6,306 nt of DNA from Clostridia bacterium (GTDB lineage Bacteria; Bacillota; Clostridia; Oscillospirales; CAG-272), in the NCBI GenBank assembly GCA_017382615.1, contig JAFNZX010000097.1:1-6306 (forward strand), given 5' to 3'. Position 1 is the stretch's first letter. Every line of letters starts with the position of its first letter. Made by a program: the position numbers and the translations under genes. Shown one piece after another: positions 5,255 to 6,306 of the stretch. The notes beneath the pieces were generated by a model that worked only from the letters and a program-made list of their open reading frames with translations, was not told the origin of the DNA and ran no database searches.

Positions 5255-6103
5255 ATGGTAACAAAGGCATATTTTAACGGACAGATCGGCAACTATGACG
5301 AGATGACAATTCCGCTGTCGGACAGATCCGTATTTTTCGGTGACGCGGTGTACGATGCCGTGCTGGTGCTTGGCGGCAAGCCCTTTGCGCTGGAATTGCA
5401 CCTTGACAGACTGTACAACAGCTGCGCGCTGACCGATATCGCATTTACCATGCCGCGCAAGCAGCTGGGTAGCGAGATCGACCGTCTGCTTGCCGCTGCC
5501 GAGGGTGACGCGCATATGTTATATTTACAGGTGACGCGCGGTGCTGCGCCCCGCAAGCACGAATATCCCGAGGGGGTCGCGCCCAATCTGATCATGTTTG
5601 TAAAGCCGGTCGCGGTAGCTCCCAAGGATAAGCGGGTGTCGCTGATCAGCCTGGAGGACTTGCGTTTTCAGTATTGCAACATCAAGACCACCAACCTCAT
5701 GCCCAACGTGTTTGCGTCCGAAAAGGCAACGCGTGCGGGGGCTGACGAGGTGCTTTGGCACAGAGGCGAGCGCGTGACCGAGGCGGCGCACAGCTCGATT
5801 CTGATGATCAAGGATGGCGCGGTGATCATGCCGCCGCTGGACGAATACGTGCTGCCCGGCATTACCAGACGTGTGCTGCACGACGTGTGCAATCAAAACG
5901 GCATTCCCGTTTCGGTGCGCACCTTTACCGTGGACGAGATCATGCACGCGGACGAGGTCATTCTGTGCAGTACGACCAAGAACGTGCTCTACGTGTATGA
6001 CATTGACGGCACTCCCGTCGGCGGCAAGGATCAGACCTTGGCGCATAAGCTGCAGGAGCTGTTTTTGGACGAGGTGTATCGTCAAACAGGCGTGCGGGTT
6101 TGA
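5255..6103 (+). CDS. dat: Fold-type IV PLP aminotransferase, probable D-amino-acid transaminase
   Basis: A 282-aa class IV aminotransferase, the usual length, with GGAGGTG (5244-5250) before the ATG. It aligns along its length with Bacillus D-alanine aminotransferase (EC 2.6.1.21), which swaps amino groups between D-alanine and 2-oxoglutarate to give D-glutamate for peptidoglycan. Visible landmarks are FFGDAVYDAV with Tyr33, the HLDRLY motif with Arg52 (phosphate contact), and VTRGAAPRKHEYP with Arg100 and His102. These last two are equivalent to the Arg98/His100 carboxylate trap that marks D-amino-acid enzymes. CNIKTTNLMPN carries the PLP lysine, Lys144; VTEAAHS has Glu176, GITR has Thr204, and CSTTKN (238-243) completes the cofactor pocket. 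One oddity is that the Asn normally five residues after the Glu is Ser181. Branched-chain aminotransferase or aminodeoxychorismate lyase are alternatives, but the Arg/His pair favours Dat. It is cytoplasmic and transcribed alone. Confidence 0.92.
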   Translation: MVTKAYFNGQIGNYDEMTIPLSDRSVFFGDAVYDAVLVLGGKPFALELHLDRLYNSCALTDIAFTMPRKQLGSEIDRLLAAAEGDAHMLYLQVTRGAAPRKHEYPEGVAPNLIMFVKPVAVAPKDKRVSLISLEDLRFQYCNIKTTNLMPNVFASEKATRAGADEVLWHRGERVTEAAHSSILMIKDGAVIMPPLDEYVLPGITRRVLHDVCNQNGIPVSVRTFTVDEIMHADEVILCSTTKNVLYVYDIDGTPVGGKDQTLAHKLQELFLDEVYRQTGVRV

Positions 6104-6161
6104 TAAAACAGAAAAAAGGTCGCGCTATCGGGCTGACAAATTAGCGGTAAATAGGGGCAAA

Positions 6162-6207
6162 AATCAAGGACTGTATCGTTTTGATGCAGTCCTTGATTGC
6201 TTTTTTA
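6162..6207 (+). terminator. Rho-independent terminator after the aminotransferase gene
   Basis: Bases 6162-6177 pair with 6183-6198 in a 16-bp stem (core AATCAAGGACTG with CAGTCCTTGATT, one T-G wobble further up) around a GTTTT loop. GCTTTTTTA (6199-6207) follows at once. The 58 bases between the stop codon and the stem hold nothing I can name. The A-rich left flank would let it act weakly on the opposite strand too. Confidence 0.93.
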
Positions 6208-6227
6208 TGAATAGTTGCCGCAGGAGC

Positions 6228-6306
6228 GGACGACCGATGGTCGCCCCTACGGCTGTTTTTGTTGGGGTTTTAGGTATTAAAACCACAGCGCAGACACTTG
6301 TAGGGG
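6228..6306. repeat. Second intergenic palindromic repeat region, GTAGGGG-type, running off the window
   Basis: CGACC (6231-6235) and GGTCG (6239-6243) form a short hairpin continued by an imperfect outer stem. Its right edge, CGCCCCTACG (6243-6252 region), is the same as that of the repeat at 149-196. A perfect hairpin follows, GGTTTTA (6266-6272) with TAAAACC (6278-6284) around five bases. The window then ends in GTAGGGG (6300-6306), the inverted counterpart of CCCCTAC (6244-6250). This looks like one degenerate copy followed by the left edge of another copy, or one larger nested palindrome. No gene is visible in this stretch. Confidence 0.6.

Noticed and set aside
5525..6085. Long minus-strand reading frame inside the aminotransferase gene
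   Set aside because: It is a mirror of high-GC codons on the opposite strand, with no motif and no initiation signal; the plus-strand gene is unambiguous.

Overview
The window looks like chromosomal DNA of a gut-type Firmicute (Clostridia, probably near Oscillospiraceae). The reasons are moderate GC, strong GGAGG-type Shine-Dalgarno sites, consensus sigma-A promoters with 17-bp spacers, Rho-independent terminators, and GTAGGGGCG-type intergenic palindromes of a kind common in that group. This taxonomic guess rests on style, not on a marker gene. All genes read left to right.

Layout. Positions 1-123 are the 3' end of an unrecognised gene. An intergenic repeat made of two tight hairpins follows (149-196), then a good promoter (239-267) and a leader of about 115 nt with an inverted repeat. 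Next is a 517-aa XRE-type helix-turn-helix regulator (390-1943) with a very long, helical, unassigned C-terminal part. Four small orphan genes follow in the same direction (2002-4044). The second of them is a DUF4279 protein with an apparent second domain resembling DUF3969. The second and third overlap by ATGA, and the Shine-Dalgarno of the fourth overlaps the stop codon of the third. Small, diverse, uncharacterised soluble proteins lined up like this resemble immunity-gene arrays linked to polymorphic toxins, but no toxin gene lies in the window, so this remains an inference.

The right part has two ordinary, separately transcribed metabolic genes. The first is an alpha/beta hydrolase of the acetylxylan-esterase/dienelactone-hydrolase type (4114-5127). 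Its promoter overlaps the stop codon of the preceding gene, and a perfect 5-5-5 palindrome sits at the predicted transcription start. It ends in a strong terminator. The second is a fold-type IV PLP aminotransferase, most likely D-amino-acid (D-alanine) transaminase (5255-6103), with its own consensus promoter and a 16-bp-stem terminator. The window closes with another intergenic palindromic repeat and the first bases of a further copy.

Working together: the regulator and the four small genes form a plausible accessory block, and the hydrolase and transaminase are independent units. No tRNA, rRNA, CRISPR array, transposase or recognisable phage gene was seen. The best candidate for something undescribed is the 2002-4044 cluster, above all the two-domain DUF4279 protein. 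No complete new system can be demonstrated from this sequence alone.
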